Assembly (NCBI RefSeq): GCF_000234665.1
Contig: NC_018315.1
Span: 62,001 to 126,000, forward strand
Direction: 5' to 3'
DNA: 64,000 bases
Source of the DNA: Leishmania mexicana MHOM/GT/2001/U1103
Lineage: Eukaryota; Euglenozoa; Kinetoplastea; Trypanosomatida; Trypanosomatidae
Shown here: piece by piece, positions 1 to 9,344 of the stretch
Layout of the letters: the number at the start of each line of letters is the position of its first letter
How positions within the stretch are numbered: the first letter of the stretch is position 1
Position numbers and translations under genes: made by a program
Notes under the pieces: model-generated
Databases searched by the model: none
What the model saw: only the letters and a program-made list of their open reading frames with translations
What the model was told of the DNA's origin: nothing

Positions 1-2
1 AC

Positions 3-1448
3 CATGCCTCGCTGGCACAGGTGTGGGCCTGGAGAGCGCGGCTCAGCCAACAGCAGAGCCCCCTTTATCACAGAACATCCACAGTCGCCGCACCGTCAGC
101 AAGTGGTCACCCTGAGCCTAAAGACACGACGGAGACAACGCTGGAGGGCGACACACTCCACTCTCCGCATCGACCCTGCACGGCAGCTGACCTCCTCCGC
201 AGCTGCTGCCGGCCCACTCCTCCCCACCCGCTGGCAAGCAGTGGAAGCGACGCGCATGGTCGTGTGTCGACAGTGGCGAGTGCCGCTGCGGCGGTCGTGG
301 CGGCTTCATCCTCGCACCTCTTCCTCCCCACCGGCCTTCGCTCGCTGGACGCGGCGCTGCTGGGTGGGCTGCGACGCGGATGGGTAACGGAGCTGACGGG
401 GCTCCCCGGCACGGGCAAAACAACGCTCGCAGCCGCGTGGTGCCGCAGCTGCCTCCGTCACGCCAGATCGTGTGGAGCGACGCATGACTGTGTTTGGCTG
501 CAGTCCGGCAGCGCCGTCCACTCTGCCGTGCTGGCCATAGCTCATGAAGAGCCAGACGCGACTGAGTTGCCGCCCCTGGCCGATGCCGTGCATGTCGCCT
601 GCCTCTCAAACCTTGATGGCCTCCAGCAGCTGCTGGACCGCTGGCAAGGCACAGAAGTCTCTGCGTCTCCGCTCTCCACCGTTGGGCTGATTGTGCTGGA
701 TAGCATCACCGACCTCATGCGGCGTAGCTTCCGCTTCGAAGACGACGACGCGCTGCAGCGGCATGAAGCACTCGCTACGACACTCCAGTCACTGAAGCGG
801 CTGGCAGAGGAACAGCGAGTGGCAGTCCTCGTCATCACGCAACAGCAGCGCCATCCCTGGCCCGCGTTCGGGCAATCTAGCATTTCGCACACCAGCCGTG
901 GTGTGTACGAGGCGGACGGCAACGAGGACGAGGGCGACAGCGAGGCGTGGGGCAGCGGGTATGTCAGACATGCAAGTGGAGGCTCAGGTGTCGTCGGCCC
1001 TCATGCTTGCCGTGGCGATTTCAGCTCCGAGGACGTGGGACAGCTTGGTCGGCTTTTCTTCCACAATGTGAACGTGCGGCTGCAGCTGCGAGCCGGTGTG
1101 CGGCCTGCCGGCTGCAGACCCTCCCCGTGCACGCCCTGTGGCGCCGGCGGCCCCGAGGGCGACAGGGAGGCACTGCGGTTCCGGTGGCAACTCGAGGTTT
1201 TGAAGTCTCCGCTGTGTGCGCCGTTCGCCGTAGCCCTTCGGCTGAGGGTTCCGACGCCCTTGTCGGGCTCAGATGGCCCTCCCTGCGTGCCGGGGCTTCC
1301 TCTCTGCGTAGAGGAAATCGATGGCGAAGACGGGAGTCGTGGGGCCGCGGTGCCGCTGGCGCCGAACACACAATTCGAAGAAGGGCTGCCTCTGCTGTCC
1401 CTGGACCCGTGGGACTACACGGAGGTGCCATCCTTCTTGTATCTATAA
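3..1448 (+). CDS. RecA/RAD51-family ATPase, RAD51-paralogue-like (5' end outside window)
   Basis: The frame is open to the left edge and has no ATG before the ATPase motifs; its first in-frame ATG is well inside the ATPase domain. The true start therefore lies upstream and 481 residues are visible. A Walker A motif (GLPGTGKTT, about 399-425) is followed by a Walker B strand (GLIVLDSITD, about 684-713) and by a VLVITQQ strand like the one at the end of the RAD51 core. RAD51 paralogues act in homologous recombination, assisting RAD51 on single-stranded DNA in the nucleus. Trypanosomatids have several (RAD51-3, -4 and -6); I cannot say which this is. The C-terminal part is divergent and rich in Gly, Pro and Cys. 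The RecA-fold call is firm; the paralogue call is an inference. Confidence 0.8.
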   Translation, partial: HASLAQVWAWRARLSQQQSPLYHRTSTVAAPSASGHPEPKDTTETTLEGDTLHSPHRPCTAADLLRSCCRPTPPHPLASSGSDAHGRVSTVASAAAAVVAASSSHLFLPTGLRSLDAALLGGLRRGWVTELTGLPGTGKTTLAAAWCRSCLRHARSCGATHDCVWLQSGSAVHSAVLAIAHEEPDATELPPLADAVHVACLSNLDGLQQLLDRWQGTEVSASPLSTVGLIVLDSITDLMRRSFRFEDDDALQRHEALATTLQSLKRLAEEQRVAVLVITQQQRHPWPAFGQSSISHTSRGVYEADGNEDEGDSEAWGSGYVRHASGGSGVVGPHACRGDFSSEDVGQLGRLFFHNVNVRLQLRAGVRPAGCRPSPCTPCGAGGPEGDREALRFRWQLEVLKSPLCAPFAVALRLRVPTPLSGSDGPPCVPGLPLCVEEIDGEDGSRGAAVPLAPNTQFEEGLPLLSLDPWDYTEVPSFLYL

Positions 1449-2341
1449 CGGGGAAGTGCACCTACATGTGTGAAGACCTCGAACCCCTTGGCATCCTTGT
1501 CATCCGGGACTTGTGGCGATCCCGCCCCCTTCTCTGGGGTGTGTCACGTTGCTGAGCATGACGTCGTGCATTCTCGTACGGCTACTGCTGCTATGAGTGG
1601 TGCTCGCCGTCTCCGTCACGGAGCCACAAGGTTCCTCGACCAGAACACAGAAGTATATCTGCGTAACCCGTACACGCACCGTAGCGGTCTGCTGGCCGTG
1701 CGTGTCGCGCGTGCCGAGCTGCCTCTGCCGCGTATCGCACACGCTTTCAGATGTACGAGTGAATACGGCCCACATCGATGTCCGTCATCCACCGTTGGCT
1801 GTCGGGTCCTTTTCCACGCCCGTGCGCGCATGGGAACGACCGCGTGCGCTGTGCCTTCCCCTTTCCCTCCGCCCTTACCACATGTAATGTCACCCGCCTC
1901 TACCTCTTTCACAAACCACCACCACCGCCGCCCTTTCGTGGGCCCCACCATCACAGAAAATCAAAGAGTTACCGCCCTTGACGCCCTCAAGTCCGACTGC
2001 TTCCCTTCGCTTACAGTCCGTGGCAGAGAACAGACGCCGTGCAACCGTGCCTGTGTGCGCGCATTCGTGTCGTCCGTTGGCTATTACTGAGTGAGCCTCC
2101 GTGGAGCAACTGACACCGCCCACCCCTCCCCCTCCGCCACAGAGCACCTTCGAAACAGGAAAAAGCGCGCACATACACACGCACATCTCCCTCCTCCTCC
2201 CTTACAGCGACACAGCCCCACTGTACTTCCGCCATCCATTGGACTGTCAACGCTGCCTACTCGCCCACACACCGAGCATTGTAGCTAGGCATACCGTGAG
2301 CCGCACTTGCCATCTCTCCTTAGACAGAGAAGCGCCTCAAG
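1449..2341. other. Intergenic/UTR region
   Basis: This holds the 3' UTR of the RecA-like gene and the 5' UTR of the proteasome gene. Open frames here (for example 1470-2090) have no domain and poor codon bias. Pyrimidine-rich stretches near 1850-1920 and 2186-2203 are the only processing-like signals seen. Confidence 0.6.
2186..2207 (+). promoter_or_regulatory. Candidate spliced-leader acceptor for the proteasome gene
   Basis: A polypyrimidine tract (2186-2203) is followed at once by ACAG, with the AG at 2206-2207. Use of this site would give a 5' UTR of about 134 nt before the ATG at 2342. Polypyrimidine plus first downstream AG is the usual trypanosomatid trans-splicing signal. Confidence 0.5.
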
Positions 2342-3085
2342 ATGAGCTACGATCGCGCCATCACTGTCTTTTCCCCGGACGGACATCTCTTCCAGGTCGA
2401 GTACGCTCAGGAGGCCGTGAAGAAGGGCTTGGCGGCTGTCGGTGTGCTCGGTGGTGACTGCGTTGTCATTGCGGTGGAGAAGAAGTCTGCTGTCAAGCTG
2501 CAGGACAGTCGCACCATCCGTAAGATCTACAAAGTGGATGCGCACATCTACCTCGCCTTCGCCGGCCTTTCCGCCGACGCGCGTGTGCTCATCAACAAGG
2601 CTCAGCTCGAGTGCCAGCGCTTCTCGCTCAACTACGAGGATACCATGGACGTGGACATGCTCGTGCGCTACGTCGCCGGGGTGCAGCAGAAGTCGACGCA
2701 GAGCGGCGGAAGCCGCCCGTTCGGGGTGGCCACAGTGATTGGGGGGTTCAACGAGGACGGCAAGCCACACCTATGGAAGACCGACCCATCTGGCATGTGC
2801 TCTGCCTGGCGTGCCGTCGCCATCGGCCGCCACGACCAGACGGTGATTGAGTACATGGAGAAGAGCTACAAGGATGGCATGTCGCGCGACGAGTGCGTGC
2901 ACTTCGCGATCAAGTCGCTGCTGGAGGTGGTGGAGAGCGGCTCGCGCAACATCGAGCTACTGGTGCTGCAGTACAAGGAGGAGCGCTACCTGACCGAGGA
3001 AGAGCTGCAGAAGTTCGTCGTGGAGGTGGAGAAGGAAAGGGAAGAGGAGGCGGCGAAGAAGAAGCGCCAGGCAGAGCAGGAGTAG
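2342..3085 (+). CDS. PSMA7: 20S proteasome alpha4 subunit (PSMA7 type)
   Basis: This 247-residue protein is a structural alpha subunit of the 20S proteasome core. Alpha subunits form the outer gating rings and have no peptidase activity. The N-terminus (MSYDRAITVFSPDGHLFQVE) is the alpha-subunit signature and reads almost like animal PSMA7, the alpha4 subunit. The internal blocks KLQDSRTIRKI, RRPFG-like (SRPFG) and TDPSG also fit. The C-terminus ends in a charged Lys/Glu tail (about residues 225-247), typical of alpha4. Length is normal for the family. The ATG at 2342 gives the canonical N-terminus, so the start is secure. Trypanosomatid annotations may call it alpha 7 after the human gene number. 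Confidence 0.97.
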   Translation: MSYDRAITVFSPDGHLFQVEYAQEAVKKGLAAVGVLGGDCVVIAVEKKSAVKLQDSRTIRKIYKVDAHIYLAFAGLSADARVLINKAQLECQRFSLNYEDTMDVDMLVRYVAGVQQKSTQSGGSRPFGVATVIGGFNEDGKPHLWKTDPSGMCSAWRAVAIGRHDQTVIEYMEKSYKDGMSRDECVHFAIKSLLEVVESGSRNIELLVLQYKEERYLTEEELQKFVVEVEKEREEEAAKKKRQAEQE

Positions 3086-4376
3086 CATCTCCCCTCCCCC
3101 CCTCCCCCCCCCACCGACTCTCGCACCTCTAAGGATAGCCTTCGCCTGCCGTGTGTGGGTGTGGGTGTGTGTATGAACGTCGCGGAGGAGGCGCTCGCTG
3201 TTATATATCTTTTCTCTGTTCCCACCCCACCCCTGTGCACCGGTGCCAGCAATTTCTCTCTTCTTCCCTTCCGGCACTGTCGAACACGCGTGCACGATGC
3301 AGCAAGATGCACGGATGGGTAGAAGCCGTAGCAGCGGAACAGGGGAGCACCCTTCCCCGAGAGCGTCGGGCGATAAATCGAAGTGAGAGAGCGGCGTGTG
3401 TTGAGGCGGCGGAGGTGCCGGGAGGCTTTGTATGTTCTTCACGAGGGCGCATATATTGTTGTGCACAGGGCTCTGTCTTGTGGGCGCGTCTGTCAGCAGA
3501 GAAACCGAAGGTGAGGTGAACCACACGCCGTCTTGGGCGGCAGCAGCAGCAGCACCGACTCGAAAAAGCGGCGGCGGCGCTTCTCGATCATGCACGGCCC
3601 TCGCTCCATTTCCTTTACCGGTGTTTCTGTCCGCGATTGGACGGAGGCACTCTTGAGCAGGCGCCACTTTTTCCGAGCAAGGTGAGCCCCATGCACTGCT
3701 GGCACTTGTAGTCGTGGGCCCTCGCGGCGCCGGGCGGGCTGAGATGCTGCGGACGCAGCCCCCCCCCCCCCTACTGCTTGCACCACCCCCTCCCTGTATG
3801 TCCGAAATCGGATCTGGGCACATCCTCTTGTGTGTGTGGCCCGGTCCTCCCCTCCCCCATACCCCACACCAACCCACCCCTCTGCCTGCGCGTCGCAGCT
3901 TCGCTAACTGGTGCGCCTCGCGACGACACATCCGGACAAACCTCACTGGCATGTCCTCGGTCGCGGCCCGCTTCTGTCCTGTTTCACTTGTCTTTCCTAA
4001 TCTGCTGTAGCACTCTGCCCTTCCACACCGAGGCCCACACTTGCCTGATCTCCCCCCCCATCTCCTCCTCTGCGTGCATGGCGCGACCTGAGCACTCGCC
4101 GCACGTGGGCATGCGTGTGTATGGGTAAAACGGCGTTTCGCCTGGTTTCTGAGGAGGGAGAGCGCGCACTCTCGCCTGCATATCGCGCTTGACAGGGATT
4201 GCCTGCCGCGCCCGGCGCGGCTGCAACTCAAGGGCGGCTGCGTGGAGAGGGTGTCGCGGCGACCACAGCGGAGTTGGGGTGTGAAGCGATCACATGCCAC
4301 TCACCTACACAGCCGCGCAAACACGCTCAAAGATTTTTTTCTACAGCGGCCCCGTGCGCCCACGGCGGTGCAGCCG
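3086..4376. other. Intergenic/UTR region
   Basis: About 1.3 kb separate the proteasome and kinase genes. It contains C-rich homopolymers (near 3095-3112 and 3760-3772), TG-rich sequence at 3151-3175 and CT-rich stretches. A long antisense open frame (4300-2957) has low-complexity translation and is not believed. No RNA gene or repeat family was recognised. Confidence 0.6.
4333..4346 (+). promoter_or_regulatory. Candidate spliced-leader acceptor for the kinase gene
   Basis: A T-run followed by CTACAG puts an AG at 4345-4346, 31 nt before the ATG at 4377. If it is used, the GTG-initiated upstream extension of the reading frame cannot be coding. Other acceptors farther upstream are possible. 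Confidence 0.35.
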
Positions 4377-7346
4377 ATGTTGGGGAACGGCCGAACACTT
4401 GAGAACTTGCCCCCCATGGTGCGCACCAGCGAGGCCGAATCCAGCAACAGCGGAAGCGGCGCCCTGGAGGGCCGTGTCCGTGCGAGCGATGGGGCAGGCA
4501 AGTTCGACAAGGCGATGAAGGTGTACCGGAAATCCATGGCGATTAGGCGGCGCCTGACGAGCATGGCGCGCAGCACCACGTGCTTCGTTGGCAACAGAAA
4601 TGATGGCAGTGGCGGTACCGGCGCGTTCGATGATGAAAACACCGCCGCGCAGACCCCATTGAACCCGCTGCGCGGTCCGATGCTCCGTTCATCGGCCCGA
4701 ATCACGTGCCTGGCGCCTGCGTCACCCATCGCGTCCCTCGCTTCTCCGCAGCATTCACGGGTGCTGCCGGAGGTGGCCTTCGATGTCGCGACGGCGTCCG
4801 AGACGACAGCAATGGCAGCGTCAATGTTGCGCTCGCACGTGCCGCTGTCTGCTCTCAACTCAGTCAGACGCCTCCCCAGCCCGCCTGACATCGAGCGGCA
4901 AACGGCGCCATCGTCCTCATCTCCATTCTCGCGGGCCATTCCATCACGAGGCCGCACGAAACGCGGCAGCTGTGATCGCCACCTAAAGGTGGACGCCGGC
5001 AGCGGCGAGAACGACGCGGTGTGGCGGAAGGGCAGCCCCACATGCAGCGCTCACCTAGACTTCCCCTCTCTCTTCTCCGCCGGGCGGCAATGCACTGCGT
5101 CGCGGCACAGCAGCGGCGGAACGAGCGAGTGGGTTGGTGTCGGCATCCACAAGTACGCTGGCCAGCCCTCGACCTCGACAGTAGACTCACCGCTGCTGTC
5201 GCCGATGCCGTCCTTTCACCAGATGATGGGCCGCTCCTACGATGTGCCAGCACTGGACACGATTTTCCGTGGCTTCAACAACGGTGTCGATCAGCGGCAG
5301 CAGGGCCGCATATTGCTGCGGTCACCGCCTTCACCGACTCATGCCACCATGCCAGCCGCGGCGCCCATGTCGGCGCCATCGGTGTCGACAAGCCTGCAGC
5401 TTTCATCTTCACTCGTCTCAAATACGTCTGTCCCATCCCCTGCAGCTGCAGGGACAAGGCAGATGCCCACGGCGTCGGTGTTATCATCGGCAGCGACCAC
5501 AGCAGCAGCAGACGTACACGCAATGCCAGCAGGCAGCGACGGCTTTCCGTACCTGGCGCCACGCCTTTCGGCGCAGGCGGCGGCAAGGAAAGATCGAAGC
5601 AACTCGTACCCGGCCGATAAGGCACACCCAGATGCAAGCAGGCGCAGCACGGCCTTCCGCCGTGCTGGTGTGCACGCGAGTGGGTCTCTCGCGCTGGTCA
5701 AGCCGATGTCGTCGACTCCGGACCTGAAGCCGAACAAAGCGAGCGTTCCACCGCTGGGCCCGCCGCCGCTGGACGCGAGCTCGACAGCGACGACAACAAC
5801 GGCGCAGTTTTACTCCACCGCCTCCCTGGCGAAGACGTTCGACGGTTCCCAGTACCTCAATGACTATATTCTACTAAACGAGATCGGTAGTGGCTCCACA
5901 GGGCGCGTCGTTCTGGCGTTCAGCACGAGCATGAACAAGAGTGTTGCCATCAAGATCATTCTGAAGCCGAAGGAGAAGTACCGTTTGCAGCACCGCGTGT
6001 CGGCTTCCCCGTCCGCGTCCGTGTTCGGGCAGCACAGCGGCAGGGGAGATTTTGGTGGTGTCAGAGCAGCGGCTGCACGGTCTACAACGACACCCGAAAC
6101 CATGCAGAACTTCAAGTCATCGTCCTCCTCGGCTGGGAGGCAGAGCAAGCACCGCAAGACGCCGTCGACCCCGCCTACGACGGTGGCGGACAAGACGCGT
6201 AATCTGCAGCGCGAGATCGAGGTCATGAGGAACCTCAGCCACCCCAACATTGTTCGTCTTTACGAGGTCATCAACGACCCCAAGGCGAACTCCCTCTTCC
6301 TGATCCTACAGTACGTGGATAACGGCGCTGTCGCACAGCTCGACTCGACTGGACATATTCGAGCCCCGTTGCAGCCGTGGACCGTTCTGCCGATCGCCAC
6401 GCAAGTCAGTGACGGCCTCGCGTACCTGCATGAGCAGTCTATTGTGCACCGCGACATCAAGCCCGAGAACATCCTCGTTAACCGCGACGGACACGCCTTT
6501 CTCGCCGACTTCGGCGTCGCAGAACTCATGAACGCGAAGGCAGGCCAACCAACCGCCGCCACGCTCACCTATCAAGGCACACCGCTGTTCATGGCCCCTG
6601 AAATATACGCCGGCGTCGACGGAGACGATGCGGAGCAAGCATCAGGTGGGTGCACACGGTGGAGGGGAAGGGATGATGCTGACGAAAGCAGCAGCATGAC
6701 GGCGACCCCCTCGCGCGAGGAGCGACGTGACTCACGCGTGATTGACCCGTTCGCCCTCGACGTCTGGGCGCTAGGGGTCACCTTCTACACACTGCTCATC
6801 GGTCACGTGCCTTTCACATCCATGCTCCAGATCTCGCAGACGCCTGAGAAGGGTGTGAGCATACCGACCCCGCTCCCAGAGCAGTGGCGCACCGTGCTGC
6901 GCCGCACCATGGAGCCGCGACAAGAGCTGCGGATCTCCTCAGCTGAGCTGTGCCACATGCTGCACGCGATGCTAGCCGACCAAGAGGCCGCAGAGGTGAG
7001 GGCTGGTGGACGCAGCCGGAAGGCATCGCTCAGCACACGCTCGCGAATCGCAACACTCGGCAATCGTCGCACAACCTCTCACCAGTCCTGCACCGGGAGT
7101 CGAACGGCGCGCAGTGCGAGCCTCCCTGCTGACATGGAAGAGGAGAGTGTGAATCTTAGCAGCAGCAGCAGCAGCGGTAGTAGTACTGGTCGCAGCTCAA
7201 CGTCACCGTCGTACTCCAGCGGCGGCAGCAGCAGTGGCGATGAGAGCGGCACAAGCGGGAACGACCAAGGCGTCCTTGGTCTTAGCATCACCTCCGTCGT
7301 CCTCAACATCCTGCGACCGACACGAATCCGAAAAAACAGAAGCTGA
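4377..7346 (+). CDS. Ser/Thr protein kinase, CaMKK/LKB1-pathway-like
   Basis: The predicted protein has 989 residues. The first 490 or so are Ser/Thr/Pro/Ala-rich and look disordered. The kinase domain begins near residue 493 with a glycine loop ([10 protein letters not shown]). It has VAIK with K526, an HRD loop ([10 protein letters not shown]693), DFG at D711 and GTPLFMAPE, so it should be active. A basic Ser/Pro insert of about 60 residues lies between the K526 strand and the aC helix, where CaMKK enzymes carry their RP insert. [33 protein letters not shown] and [12 protein letters not shown] also read as CaMKK/SAK1. In other eukaryotes such kinases activate AMPK. A second acidic insert follows APE, and the C-terminal tail is poly-Ser. 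The ATG at 4416 is an alternative start. No calmodulin-binding helix was recognised. Confidence 0.85.
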   Translation: MLGNGRTLENLPPMVRTSEAESSNSGSGALEGRVRASDGAGKFDKAMKVYRKSMAIRRRLTSMARSTTCFVGNRNDGSGGTGAFDDENTAAQTPLNPLRGPMLRSSARITCLAPASPIASLASPQHSRVLPEVAFDVATASETTAMAASMLRSHVPLSALNSVRRLPSPPDIERQTAPSSSSPFSRAIPSRGRTKRGSCDRHLKVDAGSGENDAVWRKGSPTCSAHLDFPSLFSAGRQCTASRHSSGGTSEWVGVGIHKYAGQPSTSTVDSPLLSPMPSFHQMMGRSYDVPALDTIFRGFNNGVDQRQQGRILLRSPPSPTHATMPAAAPMSAPSVSTSLQLSSSLVSNTSVPSPAAAGTRQMPTASVLSSAATTAAADVHAMPAGSDGFPYLAPRLSAQAAARKDRSNSYPADKAHPDASRRSTAFRRAGVHASGSLALVKPMSSTPDLKPNKASVPPLGPPPLDASSTATTTTAQFYSTASLAKTFDGSQYLNDYILLNEIGSGSTGRVVLAFSTSMNKSVAIKIILKPKEKYRLQHRVSASPSASVFGQHSGRGDFGGVRAAAARSTTTPETMQNFKSSSSSAGRQSKHRKTPSTPPTTVADKTRNLQREIEVMRNLSHPNIVRLYEVINDPKANSLFLILQYVDNGAVAQLDSTGHIRAPLQPWTVLPIATQVSDGLAYLHEQSIVHRDIKPENILVNRDGHAFLADFGVAELMNAKAGQPTAATLTYQGTPLFMAPEIYAGVDGDDAEQASGGCTRWRGRDDADESSSMTATPSREERRDSRVIDPFALDVWALGVTFYTLLIGHVPFTSMLQISQTPEKGVSIPTPLPEQWRTVLRRTMEPRQELRISSAELCHMLHAMLADQEAAEVRAGGRSRKASLSTRSRIATLGNRRTTSHQSCTGSRTARSASLPADMEEESVNLSSSSSSGSSTGRSSTSPSYSSGGSSSGDESGTSGNDQGVLGLSITSVVLNILRPTRIRKNRS

Positions 7347-9344
7347 GCTGCATGGAGAGCTAGTGAGTGTGCGTGACGGGTCTAGCGGCGTGCGCTCAGC
7401 AGCCAGCAGTGCCGCTGCTCCATCGGTGGCTGTAGGAGGTGCAGCAGTCGAAGGAACCAGCTCAGTCAGGTGGGGTGGCACGTGAGCGGCGAGAGGCCCG
7501 ATCCAGGCTACAGGGCTTACGTAACATGTCGCTTCTCTCAGTGCTCTCCACCGTGAAGAACGGTTGACTGTTCACCTCTCTACCCCCTTGCGTGTATGTG
7601 TGTGGGCCTCTGCGGGTGTACTCGTGTTCACCCTCCCGCATCTCCCAGCCAACGAGCCCCCATCCTTTAGATTCTACGCTTCCATGTGCCTAGTATATCC
7701 TTTCTTCTCTCTATGGCTGCCTCGGGCCTCCCTACTGGGCACACATGTATGCATGTGTGTGTGTGTGTGTGTCTTCTCCTTCCCCTGTCCATTTCTTGCT
7801 TGTGTGCTGTGATGGTGGACGTGACGGCGGTGCTGTGGACGGCGCCCCACGCTAACCATCTCTCTCTCCCTCCCACGGTCACCCCTCGAACTCCACCACC
7901 GGCAGTATCCTTTCTCCCGTGTGCCCTTTCCTTCCCTCCTCCTCCATGCGTATTAACGATGGCACGTGCGCCATCGGTCTCTCTCCCCCCTCCTCCTCGA
8001 CCTCACCACCGTTTGCCAGCTCGTGTTGGTGCCTGCGTGCGGTGGGTAGGAAGGACGGGGCGTGCGTGCGTGCGTGTGTGTCATGTGTGGTGCAATGCGT
8101 ATGCGCTTAACGCATTGCCCATTTCTCCCTTCCCCTCCCCCCTCCTCCTCCCACTTCAGTATGTGTGGTGATCGCCTCCCCTTGGTCGACCCTGTTGTAC
8201 GGCCATCGGCGTCTTCGTGTGCGCCATTTTTCTTTTCCGACCCTGCTGTGCTCGGTGGTTGCCTGTTCTCTCTTGACCAAGCGTGCACGCACCAACGCAC
8301 GCCTCCTCCCCCCCCCCCACGGCATTCGCTTGGTCTGCCCATGACTCTGCATGTGTGTGTGCACAGACCCTGCAAGGTGTTTATCTTGAGCTGTGGTTTT
8401 CTTGGTTGTTGGTGCTCAAAGACATGAGCATCTCGTGCGAGCATCGACGGAACACCGGCAAACGGCATCGATGCGCCAGCGGACCTGCCTGGTCCTTCCG
8501 CTGCCAACACTGAACGTCCCCCTCACCCCTCCCCTCTCTCACACACGGGGGCGTATCGGTAAGAGTGTCATGTAGATGGAAGAAGCGGTGTCACTGTGCG
8601 GGGGCGTGTCCGTGTGCGGTACTCCTCTCTCACTTCTCTCTGCCACTCTTGGTGCCGTTGTACCGGGATGCCCTTGCGACCCCACACACCCACACCTGCG
8701 CTGAGCTCGGTAGATACGGGTAGCTCTCACGACAGAAACATCACAGCGCGCGCTTTAGCGTATATCCGTGGCGCGCACCCATTTACCGCTCGTGAATCGG
8801 TTCTCTTAGCCGTTGCCATTTCGTTTCTCCCACGATAGGAGAGCGACGTGCTCCCGACCCACCTCAACCCCCGCGTGCGGGTCCACGAACGCATCTCCCT
8901 CGCGTGCGCATCCTACACGCTTGCACAACACGAGTAGAGTGGTTAGCAGATTAGCAATAGCGTAGGCACGGGCGCACTGCTCGTCATCTCTCCCTCTTCC
9001 CTCATCCGCTGTGGTTGATTTCGCGCCACGCGCATGCGTGTGTGCGTGTGCGTGTGCGTGTCGCCGCTGCCCCCCCCTTTCCATTCGTTGTTTATCTTCC
9101 GTAGCTCTAGCATCACTAGCAGCAGTATCGTTAGTACTCGTAGGCCCCCCCCGGAGCGAGGAGGCACCATCCTGCCCGCGCGCTTTCGCTTTGGCGCTCA
9201 CGCAGGCAAGCCGGCACGTGCGGGGGTCCACAAGCACGTCTCCTGTGCTCGTCAGCTACCGCACGCCTTCATCACGATCTCCACCCCACCCCAAACTTCT
9301 CTGTCTGACTCTCCCTCTCTCGTGCGGCAAGCGTGCAGCGAAGG
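7347..9344. other. Intergenic/UTR region with simple repeats
   Basis: About 2 kb without a credible gene. It contains a TG run (about 7754-7774), many CT-rich tracts and C-runs (8307-8320 and 9068-9077). Open frames on both strands translate to low-complexity Arg/Pro/Cys/His sequence. It should hold the kinase 3' UTR, its poly(A) region and the next 5' UTR. Confidence 0.6.
9069..9104 (+). promoter_or_regulatory. Candidate spliced-leader acceptor for the PEPCK-like gene
   Basis: A long C/T tract (9069-9100) is followed by GTAG with the AG at 9103-9104, giving a 5' UTR of about 240 nt. A weaker alternative is the tract near 9297-9320. Confidence 0.35.

Noticed and set aside
1490..1560. Block with GTCATCCGGG resembling the SIDER-like tail
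   Set aside because: Only about 25 bases are alike and nothing upstream aligns with the two SIDER-like copies.
2957..4300. 447-codon antisense open frame
   Set aside because: Its translation is low-complexity Arg/Gly/His sequence and it overlaps the end of the proteasome gene; G/C-rich wobble bias creates such shadows.
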